Of a stretch of DNA of 64,000 nucleotides, positions 1 through 8,694 are shown piece after piece. How positions within the stretch are numbered: position 1 is the stretch's first letter; each line of letters starts with the position of its first letter. The notes beneath the pieces were generated by a model. The model had not been told where the DNA came from, ran no database searches, and saw only the letters and a program-made list of their open reading frames with translations. A program made the position numbers and the translations under genes. The DNA comes from Bacillota bacterium (GTDB lineage: Bacteria; Bacillota; Clostridia; Lachnospirales; Lachnospiraceae), in contig JAEWMB010000008.1 in the NCBI GenBank assembly GCA_023457255.1, positions 1 to 64,000 on the forward strand. The letters run 5' to 3'.

Positions 1-160
1 CGTTTACTGATTTAGGGTTGTGTCCGATCCTAAGACCTTACACAGTTCTTTGCCAAACATTTCTGCTTGGACTTTATTCTCAACGAATTTCAAGGTTGTT
101 TCACTGTTCAGTTATCAATGTTCTTAGCTTGTAGCTATTTGCTTGTCCTTAAAAACCAGC
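1..160 (-). other. Leader of an rRNA operon (partial, runs off the left edge)
   Basis: This stretch lies just downstream of two strong tandem minus-strand promoters and has no open reading frame. Its sequence (for example GAACATTGATAACTGAAC on the minus strand) resembles the leader that precedes 16S rRNA in many clostridia, which I recall rather than can check. The 16S gene itself is not in the window, so the identification is an inference from promoter strength, leader character and the nearby tRNA. Confidence 0.5.
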
Positions 161-166
161 TCGATT

Positions 167-195
167 ATTTTAACACACTGTTTTTTGTTTGTCAA
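167..195 (-). promoter_or_regulatory. Strong sigma-A promoter, proximal rrn promoter
   Basis: On the minus strand the -35 is TTGACA (190-195), the spacer is exactly 17 bp and the -10 is TAAAAT (167-172). It is the second of two near-consensus promoters 79 bp apart pointing toward the left edge, an arrangement typical of rRNA operons. Confidence 0.8.
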
Positions 196-245
196 GCATA
201 TTTATTTTTCTAATAAGTTGTTGTCTTTCAACAAGCAACTCATAT

Positions 246-274
246 AGTTTATCATACGTTTTAGCCCATGTCAA
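246..274 (-). promoter_or_regulatory. Strong sigma-A promoter, distal rrn promoter
   Basis: Minus strand TTGACA (269-274), 17-bp spacer, TAAACT (246-251). A run of A and T lies upstream at about 280-335 and could act as an UP element. With the promoter at 167-195 it forms a tandem pair. Confidence 0.75.
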
Positions 275-389
275 GTATATTTTTCAAATTTTTAATTTTT
301 TTTATTCAAATCAAATAATTTTAAAATATATACTATTCTACTAAGCTGTTGCATAAAACTTTCTTAAATTATCAGAATGTTTTATGAAC

Positions 390-476
390 GGAGAAAGAGG
401 GATTTGAACCCTCGCGCCGCGTAAACGACCTACACCCTTAGCAGGGGCGCCTCTTCAGCCTCTTGAGTATTTCTCC
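390..476 (-). tRNA. tRNA-Ser (anticodon GCT)
   Basis: An 87-nt cloverleaf can be folded on the minus strand: acceptor GGAGAAA pairing with TTTCTCC, anticodon loop CTGCTAA giving GCT, a long variable arm as expected for serine, and a TTCAAAT T-loop. It reads AGC/AGU serine codons. A near-consensus promoter lies about 55 bp upstream. Confidence 0.95.
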
Positions 477-530
477 TTACCTGAATTCAAATACTTATTC
501 AATTATACGCAACTTGTCGGCGCAAGACAT

Positions 531-559
531 AGTATAGCAAAGCATAAAGACTTTGTCAA
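531..559 (-). promoter_or_regulatory. Promoter of tRNA-Ser
   Basis: Minus strand TTGACA (554-559), 17-bp spacer, TATACT (531-536). The predicted start near 524 is about 48 nt upstream of the tRNA 5' end. Confidence 0.8.
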
Positions 560-1028
560 CAACTTTTTGATATTTTTCGAGAAAGCAATTGTATTTCTGA
601 CTATTTATGAATACTATATCAAGTTGGTTACTACTCCTAGCATATAATACCAATACTTATGATAGTATTTCTAGTTTAACTATAATTATACCTTAGAATA
701 AAATAACCTTTATAAAGCAAAGATTTAACTTATTCATAGGGATAAGAACCATACTATTATTTTATATTTACGAATACTCTGTCAATTACAAACAATTTAA
801 CGGAATTATAAATTGCGAATCTTAGATAGGTTAATAGTTATCTTATAGATAATAACCCTGTAACAAATACAACACGTCTATCACAGAGTTATTATTTTCA
901 CTAACTAAATTGCTATAAAGCAGGCATGAATAAATTCTTCGATAACTATTTGTTCAACCATAGGAGTTTTTATACATAAAAACTAGAGGTTAACTACGTA
1001 CTTTCAGTTATTTCATTTAACTACACTT
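560..1028. other. AT-rich intergenic region without a gene
   Basis: No credible reading frame on either strand. It contains a short hairpin at 965-984 (AGTTTTTAT/ATAAAAACT) and an imperfect dyad at 829-857. Either might end cysK transcription, but neither is followed by a good T-run on the minus strand, so no terminator is assigned. Confidence 0.5.
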
Positions 1029-1958
1029 TTATTCTGAAAATAGTGGTGTAGATAAATATCTTTCTCCGGTATCAGGCAATATAACTACGATATTTTTTCC
1101 TGCATTCTCCGGACGTTTTGCTAATTGTACCGCTGCATATACTGCTGCTCCTGATGATATACCAACCAGAAGTCCCTCTGTCTTTGCAATTTCACGTCCT
1201 GTAGCAAAAGCATCTTCATTTTCCACCGTAATAATCTCATCATAAACTTTGGTATTTAACGTTTCTGGAATAAATCCTGCTCCAATTCCCTGAATCTTGT
1301 GCGGACCTGCAACACCCTTGGATAATATAGGTGAGTTTGTCGGTTCTACAGCTATTACCTTGATGTTTGGATTTTGTGATTTTAGATATTCTCCTGCTCC
1401 AGTAATCGTACCACCGGTTCCAATACCGGCTACAAAAATATCTATTTTCCCTTCTGTATCCTTCCAAATTTCTGGTCCTGTTGTTTTTCTATGAACCTCT
1501 GGATTTGCAGGATTCATAAACTGGCCCGGAATAAAGGAATTCGGAATTTCCTTAGCAAGTTCCTCTGCTTTTGCAATCGCACCCTTCATACCAAGGCTGC
1601 CATCGGTAAGAACAAGTTCTGCTCCATATGCCTTTAATAGATTACGTCTTTCAATACTCATTGTTTCAGGCATTGTTAAAATAATGCGATACCCTCTTGC
1701 CGTTGCAACAGATGCTAAGCCAATACCGGTATTTCCGCTTGTTGGCTCTATAATAACGGCACCTTCTTTCATAAGCCCCTTTTCTTCCGCATCTTCAATC
1801 ATTGCTTTTGCAATACGATCTTTTACACTGCCGGCAGGATTAAAATACTCTAACTTACCTATAATATTTGCTTGTAAATCTTCTTGTTTTACAAAATTAG
1901 TTAATTCCAATAATGGTGTATTTCCTATTAAATCAGTTAAACTTTTAGCGATTGCCAT
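1029..1958 (-). CDS. cysK: Cysteine synthase (O-acetylserine sulfhydrylase)
   Basis: Encodes 309 aa, a normal length for CysK. The enzyme is a cytosolic PLP protein that makes L-cysteine from O-acetylserine and sulfide. Seen in the sequence: the N-terminal IGNTPL motif, the PLP lysine in NPAGSVKDR (K46), the substrate loop TSGNTG (73-78) and the phosphate-cup glycines GIGTGGTITG near residue 180. The start has AGGAGG about 7 nt upstream. It follows metY by 19 nt on the same strand, so the two form an operon that feeds sulfide into both cysteine and homocysteine. In Bacillus CysK also acts as a partner of the Rrf2-type repressor CymR; a similar regulator lies just upstream here, so this second role is possible. 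Confidence 0.96.
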   Translation of the reverse strand: MAIAKSLTDLIGNTPLLELTNFVKQEDLQANIIGKLEYFNPAGSVKDRIAKAMIEDAEEKGLMKEGAVIIEPTSGNTGIGLASVATARGYRIILTMPETMSIERRNLLKAYGAELVLTDGSLGMKGAIAKAEELAKEIPNSFIPGQFMNPANPEVHRKTTGPEIWKDTEGKIDIFVAGIGTGGTITGAGEYLKSQNPNIKVIAVEPTNSPILSKGVAGPHKIQGIGAGFIPETLNTKVYDEIITVENEDAFATGREIAKTEGLLVGISSGAAVYAAVQLAKRPENAGKNIVVILPDTGERYLSTPLFSE

Positions 1959-1977
1959 AACTATTCCTCCTAAAATA

Positions 1978-3264
1978 TTATTCTAATGCTTTTTCCAGGT
2001 CATATATAATATCATCAATATGTTCTGTTCCAATCGATAAACGAACGGTATTTGATTTTATTCCGGAATTTTTTAATTCTTCTTCGTTCATCTGTGAATG
2101 TGTTGTTGACGCTGGATGTATTACTAATGATTTTACATCTGCTACATTTGCAAGTAAAGAAAATATCTGAAGCTTATCAATAAATTCTTTCGCTTCTTTC
2201 TCACCACCCTTAATTTCAATTGTAAAAATTGAACCCGCACCTTTTTTAAAGTATTTTTGATATAGCTCATAAGATTCACTTTCTTTTAAAGAAGGATGAT
2301 TCACTTTCTCAATCTTTGGATGCCTATTTAAATAATCTACTACCTTAAGTGCATTCTCAACATGACGTTCTACACGAAGTGATAAGGTTTCTAATCCCTG
2401 TAAGAACATAAATGCATGAAATGGTGATATTGCGGCTCCGGTATCTCTTAATAAAATTGCTCTTATCTTTGTTACAAAAGCTGCTGCCCCCGCAGCTTTT
2501 GTAAATGAAATTCCATGGTATGATGGATTTGGTTCGGTTAATGACGGAAATTTTCCGGATGCCTCCCAGTCAAATTTACCGCTATCAATAATTACACCAC
2601 CAATTGAAGTTCCATGCCCGCCGATAAACTTTGTTGCAGAATGTACTACGATATCTGCTCCATATTCAATAGGACGCAGCAAATACGGTGTCGCAAAAGT
2701 ATTATCTACTATCAGAGGTATTTTATTTTCATGAGCAATTTTAGCAATCTTTTCGATGTCTAAAACATTAGAATTAGGATTACCAAGGCTTTCAATAAAT
2801 ACTCCTTTGGTATTATCCTTAATTGCATGTTTTACATTATTTATGTCTGACGCATCTACAAAAGTTGTTGTGATTCCATACTCTTTGAGTGTATGCGCTA
2901 ATAAATTATAGGACCCTCCATAAATATCTTTTGAAGATACAATATGATCTCCTGACTGTACTAGATTCATAATAGTATAGGTAATTGCTGCGGCTCCGGA
3001 AGCAACCGCTAAACCTGCAACTCCACCTTCTAATGCTGCAATTCTTCTCTCAAACACATCTTGTGTCGGATTTGTAAGACGTCCATAGATATTTCCTGCA
3101 TCCGTTAGATTAAATCTTGCCGCTGCATGGTCCGCATTATGAAATACATAAGATGTTGTTTGATAAATTGGTACCGCCCTTGCGTCAGTTGCTGTATCAG
3201 CCGCTTCTTGACCAACATGTAACTGTAATGTCTCAAACTTTAGATTTCTTTCTTGATTACTCAT
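1978..3264 (-). CDS. metY: O-acetylhomoserine sulfhydrylase (homocysteine synthase)
   Basis: Encodes 428 aa of the Cys/Met metabolism PLP family. It makes homocysteine from O-acetylhomoserine and sulfide, the direct sulfhydrylation route to methionine. The PLP lysine is K212 in HSATKFIGGHG. The N-terminal FETLQLHVGQE segment and the roughly 430-residue length favour O-acetylhomoserine sulfhydrylase over the shorter cystathionine gamma-synthase or lyase; the exact substrate is family knowledge, not visible directly. It is first gene of the metY-cysK operon, read from a near-perfect promoter at 3395-3423 with a long dyad over the expected start site. Ribosome site AAAGGAAG precedes the ATG. Confidence 0.93.
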   Translation of the reverse strand: MSNQERNLKFETLQLHVGQEAADTATDARAVPIYQTTSYVFHNADHAAARFNLTDAGNIYGRLTNPTQDVFERRIAALEGGVAGLAVASGAAAITYTIMNLVQSGDHIVSSKDIYGGSYNLLAHTLKEYGITTTFVDASDINNVKHAIKDNTKGVFIESLGNPNSNVLDIEKIAKIAHENKIPLIVDNTFATPYLLRPIEYGADIVVHSATKFIGGHGTSIGGVIIDSGKFDWEASGKFPSLTEPNPSYHGISFTKAAGAAAFVTKIRAILLRDTGAAISPFHAFMFLQGLETLSLRVERHVENALKVVDYLNRHPKIEKVNHPSLKESESYELYQKYFKKGAGSIFTIEIKGGEKEAKEFIDKLQIFSLLANVADVKSLVIHPASTTHSQMNEEELKNSGIKSNTVRLSIGTEHIDDIIYDLEKALE

Positions 3265-3356
3265 ATAATACTTCCTTTCTCTTTTATTTTTTGTAGACTC
3301 TGATTTCTTATGTACCCTCTTACTTACTTTTCATAACCTCTTAGCTTTTTGTTATA

Positions 3357-3394
3357 AACATTATATTCATATAGTTTTAGTATGAATTAATGTT
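3357..3394 (-). promoter_or_regulatory. Candidate operator of metY-cysK (near-perfect dyad abutting the -10)
   Basis: Two arms face each other: AACATTATATTCATA (3357-3371) and TATGAATTAATGTT (3381-3394), complementary apart from one inserted base, with 9 bp between them. The right arm directly abuts the -10 hexamer at 3395-3400, so a bound protein would cover the transcription start. The Rrf2 regulator encoded at 3632-4069 is the obvious candidate binder (inference). Confidence 0.6.
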
Positions 3395-3423
3395 ATTATA
3401 TTCTCACTCTCAAAATTTGTCAA
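3395..3423 (-). promoter_or_regulatory. Promoter of metY-cysK
   Basis: Minus strand TTGACA (3418-3423), 17-bp spacer, TATAAT (3395-3400): a perfect consensus sigma-A promoter. Such a strong promoter usually needs a repressor, consistent with the adjacent dyad. The leader is about 120 nt and shows no T-box or S-box core. Confidence 0.88.
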
Positions 3424-3577
3424 CATGATTTCCTCATAATTGCAAAATATTTTTTTTGTATACTATTTTCACCATTTAAACAGAGTATTTTTCATATAGC
3501 GTATGCATCAAACTAGATGTTAATTCTAACTTTCTCCAATTCTTTTCTTATCAATGAACCTTTCACAGATTTCATGA

Positions 3578-3626
3578 TAAAAATAAGAGTACGTCTTATC
3601 TTTCAATAAGGCATACTCCTATTTTT
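3578..3626 (-). terminator. Terminator downstream of the Rrf2 gene
   Basis: A stem of about 20 bp with two mismatches (arms 3578-3599 and 3606-3626, loop CTTTCA) ends in a T-run on the minus strand just past the stop codon of the Rrf2 gene. The A/T-rich flanks would also allow termination in the other direction. Confidence 0.8.
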
Positions 3627-3631
3627 ACTCT

Positions 3632-4069
3632 CTATATGATATAGTTATTTACTCCAAGTTCTCGATGGCGTTCCACTAAATCCTCTAATGTAATGTTATC
3701 AACTACATTATTCACTGCCTCATTTATTTTCTGATAGACAAATAATGTTGCACAAGAACCATATCGATTACAATCGTGTTCTTCCTCTTCTACACATGCT
3801 ACCGGAGCAAGGCTTCCTTCAATTAGTTTTAATATCATACCAACTGTATACTCTTTTGGTTCTTTCGTTAATCGATATCCCCCTTGCGCTCCTCTTGAGC
3901 TTTTCACATATCCGGCTCTGCTTAACTGGGTTATAATCTGTTCTAAGTATTTATCAGAAATTTCTTGCCTTTGGGCTATACTCTTAATTGTAATAAAATC
4001 ACCAGTATTATTAATAGCTAAATCTAACATTAGACGAAGTGCATATCGTCCTTTCGTTGAAATCTTCAT
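3632..4069 (-). CDS. Rrf2-family transcriptional regulator (CymR/IscR-like)
   Basis: Encodes 145 aa. The N-terminal winged helix (MKISTKGRYALRLMLDLA, then the recognition region ISDKYLEQIITQLSRAGYV and the wing SSRGAQGGYRL) is typical of Rrf2. Three cysteines at C92, C100 and C106 stand where IscR ligates its Fe-S cluster (C92, C98, C104), although the first spacing is longer. Bacillus CymR, the cysteine-metabolism repressor, lacks them as far as I recall. Its position directly upstream of metY-cysK suggests control of sulfur assimilation; the cysteines suggest that Fe-S or redox state is the signal. Both are inferences. The start is supported by GGAGAAG. It could instead be an IscR-type regulator with no link to metY. 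Confidence 0.85.
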   Translation of the reverse strand: MKISTKGRYALRLMLDLAINNTGDFITIKSIAQRQEISDKYLEQIITQLSRAGYVKSSRGAQGGYRLTKEPKEYTVGMILKLIEGSLAPVACVEEEEHDCNRYGSCATLFVYQKINEAVNNVVDNITLEDLVERHRELGVNNYII

Positions 4070-4147
4070 ATCTTCTCCGCCTTTCCTTTCTACGATTAAT
4101 AAGTATCATAAAATTAGTCCAAAGTCAATATAAATCCTATTATTTCA

Positions 4148-4696
4148 CTATGAATTTATTAAATTCACCTGTAAGTCATAAAAATTATTACCCTCTGAGT
4201 CAATAACAACAATCACAGGAAGATTCTCCACCCATAATTCACGAATGGCTTCTGTACCCAAATCCTCATAAGCTATTACCTTTGAAGACTTAATACATTT
4301 TGAAAGTAAGGCTCCTGCCCCCCCAACAGCAGCAAAATATACCGCCTTATTTTTTATCATAGAACAAATTACCTCTTCATTCCTTTTTCCTTTACCAATC
4401 ATTCCTTTTAACCCTAAATCAAGAAGAACCGGAGTATACTTGTCCATTCTGCTACTTGTTGTAGGGCCTGCAGAACCAATTACTTGCCCATCTCTTGCCG
4501 GAGTCGGTCCAAGATAATAAATAACCTGATTTACAATATCAAAAGGCAATTCCTTATTTTGCTGTAATGTTTCAAATATTCTTTTATGAGCTGCATCTCT
4601 TGCAGTATATATTTTTCCTGACAGGTATACATAATCGCCTGCTTTTAATTCTGTCACTTTTGATGTATCTATTGGTGTTTTAATATACTGGTCCAT
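4148..4696 (-). CDS. fumB: Class I fumarate hydratase, beta subunit (C-terminal domain)
   Basis: Encodes 182 aa matching the C-terminal swivel domain of class I, Fe-S-dependent fumarase or L-tartrate dehydratase. Recognisable are the GDYVYLSGKIYTARDAAHKRI segment (residues 21-41), LGPTPARDG (61-69), and GSAGPTTSSRMD. The beta subunit carries substrate-binding residues while the cluster sits in alpha. Alpha lies upstream on the same strand across 199 nt, an unusually wide gap for subunits that must be made in equal amounts. Fumarase is more common than tartrate dehydratase in anaerobic clostridia, but the sequence does not settle it. Confidence 0.88.
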   Translation of the reverse strand: MDQYIKTPIDTSKVTELKAGDYVYLSGKIYTARDAAHKRIFETLQQNKELPFDIVNQVIYYLGPTPARDGQVIGSAGPTTSSRMDKYTPVLLDLGLKGMIGKGKRNEEVICSMIKNKAVYFAAVGGAGALLSKCIKSSKVIAYEDLGTEAIRELWVENLPVIVVIDSEGNNFYDLQVNLINS

Positions 4697-4895
4697 ATTC
4701 CCCCCATTCTTGATCCGTTATCTTGCTTGCAAGACAATGCCTATTAAGAAGTCTTTGGTATACAATAATAAACTTGCGTGTAAAAATTGATCTTTATTTA
4801 TATAAATTCCCATCTTTATGCTCTAGCACACGAATACCCTTGGTGTGCCGACTCCAGTACTTTCTATGATGGAATCCTCAGATATTCTACCCAAT

Positions 4896-5738
4896 CTACA
4901 GTACTCTTTTCACATGGCGATTCGCATGACAGCAGATATTAATTGCCAGAGGAAGTCCTGCAATATGAGTTGGATATGTTTCAATATTAACGCCTAAAGC
5001 TGTAGATTTTCCGCCAAGACCTCCAGGTCCGATACCGGTCTGATTAATTTCTTCCAGAAGCTCTTGCTCTAATCTTTTTATATGTTCTTCTTTCGAACGC
5101 TCCTCTAAACTTCTTGTCAATGCTTTTTTTGCAAGAATAGCACATTTTTCAAAAGTCCCGCCAATTCCCACTCCTATCACCATAGGAGGACATGCATTAG
5201 GTCCTGCCAGTTCCACTGTTTCCAATACTGCTTTTTTTATTCCTTCTTCCCCATCGGATGGCTTAAGCATAACAATCCGACTCATATTTTCACTGCCAAA
5301 TCCTTTGGGAGCCACAATTATTTCAATATTTTCTCCCGAAATCATACTATAGTGAATAATTCCCGGTGTATTATCATTTGTATTCTTTCGAAGAAGCGGG
5401 TCACTTACCACAGATTTTCTGAGATATCCTTCCTCATAGCCCTGTCTTATCCCTTCGTTGATTGCATCTTCAATATAATCTCCTTCCAGATGTACATCCT
5501 GACCAATTGAAATAAACACTACCGCCATTCCCGTATCTTGGCATATTGGAATGAGATCTTTTTGAGCAATTTCTAAGTTTTCTTCTAATTGACCTAAAAT
5601 CTTTTTTCCAAGTTCTGAATTTTCCATATGGCTTGCTTTTATTAGACTATTTTTCACGTCCTCTGTAAGATATACATTTGCTTCCATACACATTTCTTTA
5701 ATTGCCCTAATAATAGCATCCGTATGTACTATTCTCAT
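4896..5738 (-). CDS. fumA: Class I fumarate hydratase, alpha subunit
   Basis: Encodes 280 aa, the usual length of the alpha subunit of two-part class I fumarases. It interconverts fumarate and malate using an oxygen-sensitive [4Fe-4S] cluster. Candidate ligands are C66 (ICQDTG), C183 (GPNACPPMVIGVG) and C269/C270 (NICCHANRH). Other family signatures are GIGPGGLGGKSTALGV (236-250). The beta subunit follows 199 nt downstream. The oxygen-labile enzyme class fits an anaerobe. L-tartrate dehydratase is the main alternative. Confidence 0.9.
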   Translation of the reverse strand: MRIVHTDAIIRAIKEMCMEANVYLTEDVKNSLIKASHMENSELGKKILGQLEENLEIAQKDLIPICQDTGMAVVFISIGQDVHLEGDYIEDAINEGIRQGYEEGYLRKSVVSDPLLRKNTNDNTPGIIHYSMISGENIEIIVAPKGFGSENMSRIVMLKPSDGEEGIKKAVLETVELAGPNACPPMVIGVGIGGTFEKCAILAKKALTRSLEERSKEEHIKRLEQELLEEINQTGIGPGGLGGKSTALGVNIETYPTHIAGLPLAINICCHANRHVKRVL

Positions 5739-5905
5739 AATAACCTCAATTCCGGTATTCTCATACCTTTGTAATATCGATGTCTTATTATATAAAAGTA
5801 AATTTAATAGCTTTCATCTTTATACCCATCTGAGGCTCTGCCGCACTCAAAATCAATAGTTGAAAGTGCTTTTCTTTCAACCTTCCTTCTTCGGACAATT
5901 TTAGA

Positions 5906-5946
5906 AAATTCGTAGTCCATAAGGTTTACCAAAGGACTACGAATTT
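5906..5946 (-). terminator. Probable terminator of gyrA
   Basis: A perfect 13-bp inverted repeat, AAATTCGTAGTCC (5906-5918) and GGACTACGAATTT (5934-5946), lies about 47 nt past the gyrA stop. On the minus strand it is followed by TTTTCTAAAATT, an imperfect T-run. Confidence 0.65.
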
Positions 5947-5992
5947 CATATTACATCGGAAAATCATATACGTTTATCCGAATATCAGTATT

Positions 5993-8677
5993 CTACTCTT
6001 CTTGATTTTCTTGTTCTTTTAGTTCTTCTTGTTCCTCTTTCTCCTTAAGAGCCCGTGATACCAATTCCTCCAGGTCCTTTGTATCATCAATAAATTCTTC
6101 CTCTTCTTCCTCTAGGGAATTATCCTCTTCAAAGTAATCTTCCTCTTCTTGATCTTCATCCGGAGGTATGATTACATTTTCTTCTTTTAGTTCTTCCTCC
6201 AATTTTTTTAGAACATCTTCTTCTGTATTTGTGCTACCTTCTCTAACTTTTGCTAAGCTTGCAACTCTAATATCCTTGCTCGCCTCAATATTAATTAACT
6301 TAACACCAGAAGTTATTCTACCAAGGATACTAATCCCGTTTACGGCAAGGCGGATGATGATACCTTCATTGGTTATAATCATTACCTCATGTTCTTCGTT
6401 TACAGCTTTCGCTCCGACTACACTTCCAGTCTTTTCCGTAATCTTATAGCATTTTACACCCTTACCACCACGCCTTTGCGGAGTAAATTCATCAAGGTCG
6501 GTTAATTTACCTAAACCATATTCAGAAACTGTAAGCAAGTATTTACCTTGAGTGTGAATCTGCATTGCAACTATTTCGTCCCCATCCGTTAGATTCATTC
6601 CGATAACACCCATAGATGCTCTGCCGGTATTACGAACATCCTTTTCATGGAAACGGATACACATACCATTTTTGGTTACGAGTACAATATCTTTTTGGCT
6701 ATTCGTCGTCTTAACTTCAATTAATTCGTCATCTTCTCTAAGATTAATTGCTTGAAGCCCAGTCTTTCGTATATTTTGATATTCTTTAATCCTAGTCTTT
6801 TTCACAATACCATCTTTTGTCGCCATAAATAGATAACGGTTGTCTTTATATTCTTTTAACGCAATGATTGCTGTAATTCTTTCCTCCGGCAATAGCTGTA
6901 AAAGATTTACGATAGCTGTTCCTCTAGCTGTCCTTGAGGATTCCGGAATTTCATATGCCTTTAACCGATATACTCTGCCTTTATTAGTAAAGAACATGAT
7001 ATAGTGGTGGGTTGTAGTCATGAATAAGTCTTCAATAAAGTCTTCATCAATGGTCTGCATACCCTTAATCCCTTTACCTCCACGATGCTGACTCTTAAAA
7101 TTATCAATGGTCATCCTCTTAATATAACCCAAGCGTGTCATCGCAATTACGGTATTTTCATCTGGAATTAAATCTTCCATGGAAATATCAAACTCATCAA
7201 ATCCTATGGAAGTTCTTCTTTCATCCCCGAATTTATCACTAATAACCTGAATTTCACCTTTGATTACTCCAAGCAATAACTTCTCATCTGCCAAGATTGC
7301 CTCAAATTCAGCAATTCTTCTCTGAAGCTCAGCAAATTCATCCTGAAGCTTCTCGCGTTCCAAGCCTGTTAACGCACGAAGTCTCATATCAATAATTGCT
7401 TGTGCCTGTGTATCATCAAACTCAAATCGTTCGATTAATCGTTCTTTCGCCATTGCACTATTTTTTGAGGAACGAATGATATTAATCACTTCGTCTATGT
7501 GATCCAAGGCTTTTAGCAAGCCCTCTAAAATGTGTGCTCTCTCTTTTGCTTTATTTAAATCATAGGTGATTCTTCTTGTTACAACTTCTTCCTGATGTTT
7601 TAAATAATAATTTAACATCTCAAGAAGAGATAATACTTTAGGCTGGTTATTTACCAAAGCAAGCATGATGACACCAAAGGTATCTTGTAGCTGAGTATGC
7701 TTATATAACTGATTCAATATTACATTTGCATTCACATCTCGACGGAGTTCAATACAAATTCTCATACCCTCTCTATCAGATTCATCACGTAGCTCTGTAA
7801 TTCCATCAATCTTTTTATCACGTACCAGTTCTGCAATTTTTTCTATCAAACGAGCTTTATTGACCATATAAGGTAATTCCGTAACAATAATACGGTTTTT
7901 ACCGTTTGCCATTGGCTCAATATCCGTTACCGCACGTACACGGATTTTTCCTCGTCCGGTGCGATATGCTTCTTCAATTCCTCTTGTACCAAGTATCATT
8001 GCACCGGTCGGAAAATCAGGTCCCTTAACAATTTCCAATACTTCTTCAATCGTTGTTTCCTGTTCGGCTATTTTATTATCAATAATACGTATTACAGCAC
8101 TAATAATTTCTCTCATATTGTGAGGAGGAATATTAGTTGCCATACCAACCGCTATACCTGAAGTACCATTTACCAAAAGATTTGGATATCTTGCTGGAAG
8201 AACCAAGGGTTCTTTTTCTGTTTCATCAAAGTTTGGAGAAAAATCTACGGTGTCTTTATTAATATCAGACAGCATCTCCATCGATATTTTACTTAATCTG
8301 GCTTCGGTGTAACGCATAGCAGCAGCACCGTCACCATCTACGGAACCAAAGTTACCATGGCCATCTACTAAAGGATACCTCGTTGACCATTGCTGTGCTA
8401 AATTTACTAATGCGCCGTAGATAGAGCTGTCACCATGAGGGTGATATTTACCCATTGTATCACCGACAATACGTGCACACTTACGGTGTGGCTTATCAGG
8501 ACCGTTATTTAACTCTATCATAGCATATAAAATTCTTCTCTGTACCGGCTTTAATCCATCTCTTACATCCGGAAGGGCTCTGGCTGCAATAACCGACATG
8601 GCATACTCGATATAAGAGGTTTCCATTGTCTTTTTAAGGTCGACATCATGCACCTTATCAAAGATATTCTCATCCAT
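5993..8677 (-). CDS. gyrA: DNA gyrase subunit A
   Basis: Encodes 894 aa, longer than the roughly 820 aa of Bacillus because of an acidic C-terminal tail of about 60 residues rich in Glu and Asp. GyrA cuts and rejoins DNA through Y123 (AAMRYTEARLSK) and wraps DNA on its C-terminal beta-pinwheel, where GyrA-box-like motifs QHRGGKG and QRRGGKG are visible. In the quinolone-binding region HPHGDSSIYGAL the first key serine is kept (S84) but the position equivalent to E. coli Asp87 is glycine (G88). gyrB lies 17 nt upstream, so both subunits are co-transcribed. The start has GGAGGAATTAAA directly upstream. Confidence 0.98.
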   Translation of the reverse strand: MDENIFDKVHDVDLKKTMETSYIEYAMSVIAARALPDVRDGLKPVQRRILYAMIELNNGPDKPHRKCARIVGDTMGKYHPHGDSSIYGALVNLAQQWSTRYPLVDGHGNFGSVDGDGAAAMRYTEARLSKISMEMLSDINKDTVDFSPNFDETEKEPLVLPARYPNLLVNGTSGIAVGMATNIPPHNMREIISAVIRIIDNKIAEQETTIEEVLEIVKGPDFPTGAMILGTRGIEEAYRTGRGKIRVRAVTDIEPMANGKNRIIVTELPYMVNKARLIEKIAELVRDKKIDGITELRDESDREGMRICIELRRDVNANVILNQLYKHTQLQDTFGVIMLALVNNQPKVLSLLEMLNYYLKHQEEVVTRRITYDLNKAKERAHILEGLLKALDHIDEVINIIRSSKNSAMAKERLIERFEFDDTQAQAIIDMRLRALTGLEREKLQDEFAELQRRIAEFEAILADEKLLLGVIKGEIQVISDKFGDERRTSIGFDEFDISMEDLIPDENTVIAMTRLGYIKRMTIDNFKSQHRGGKGIKGMQTIDEDFIEDLFMTTTHHYIMFFTNKGRVYRLKAYEIPESSRTARGTAIVNLLQLLPEERITAIIALKEYKDNRYLFMATKDGIVKKTRIKEYQNIRKTGLQAINLREDDELIEVKTTNSQKDIVLVTKNGMCIRFHEKDVRNTGRASMGVIGMNLTDGDEIVAMQIHTQGKYLLTVSEYGLGKLTDLDEFTPQRRGGKGVKCYKITEKTGSVVGAKAVNEEHEVMIITNEGIIIRLAVNGISILGRITSGVKLINIEASKDIRVASLAKVREGSTNTEEDVLKKLEEELKEENVIIPPDEDQEEEDYFEEDNSLEEEEEEFIDDTKDLEELVSRALKEKEEQEELKEQENQEE

Positions 8678-8694
8678 TTTAATTCCTCCGTAGT

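Noticed and set aside
3265..3394. T-box or SAM riboswitch upstream of metY
   Set aside because: The leader is about 120 nt and lacks the T-box and S-box conserved cores; a protein-bound dyad explains it better.
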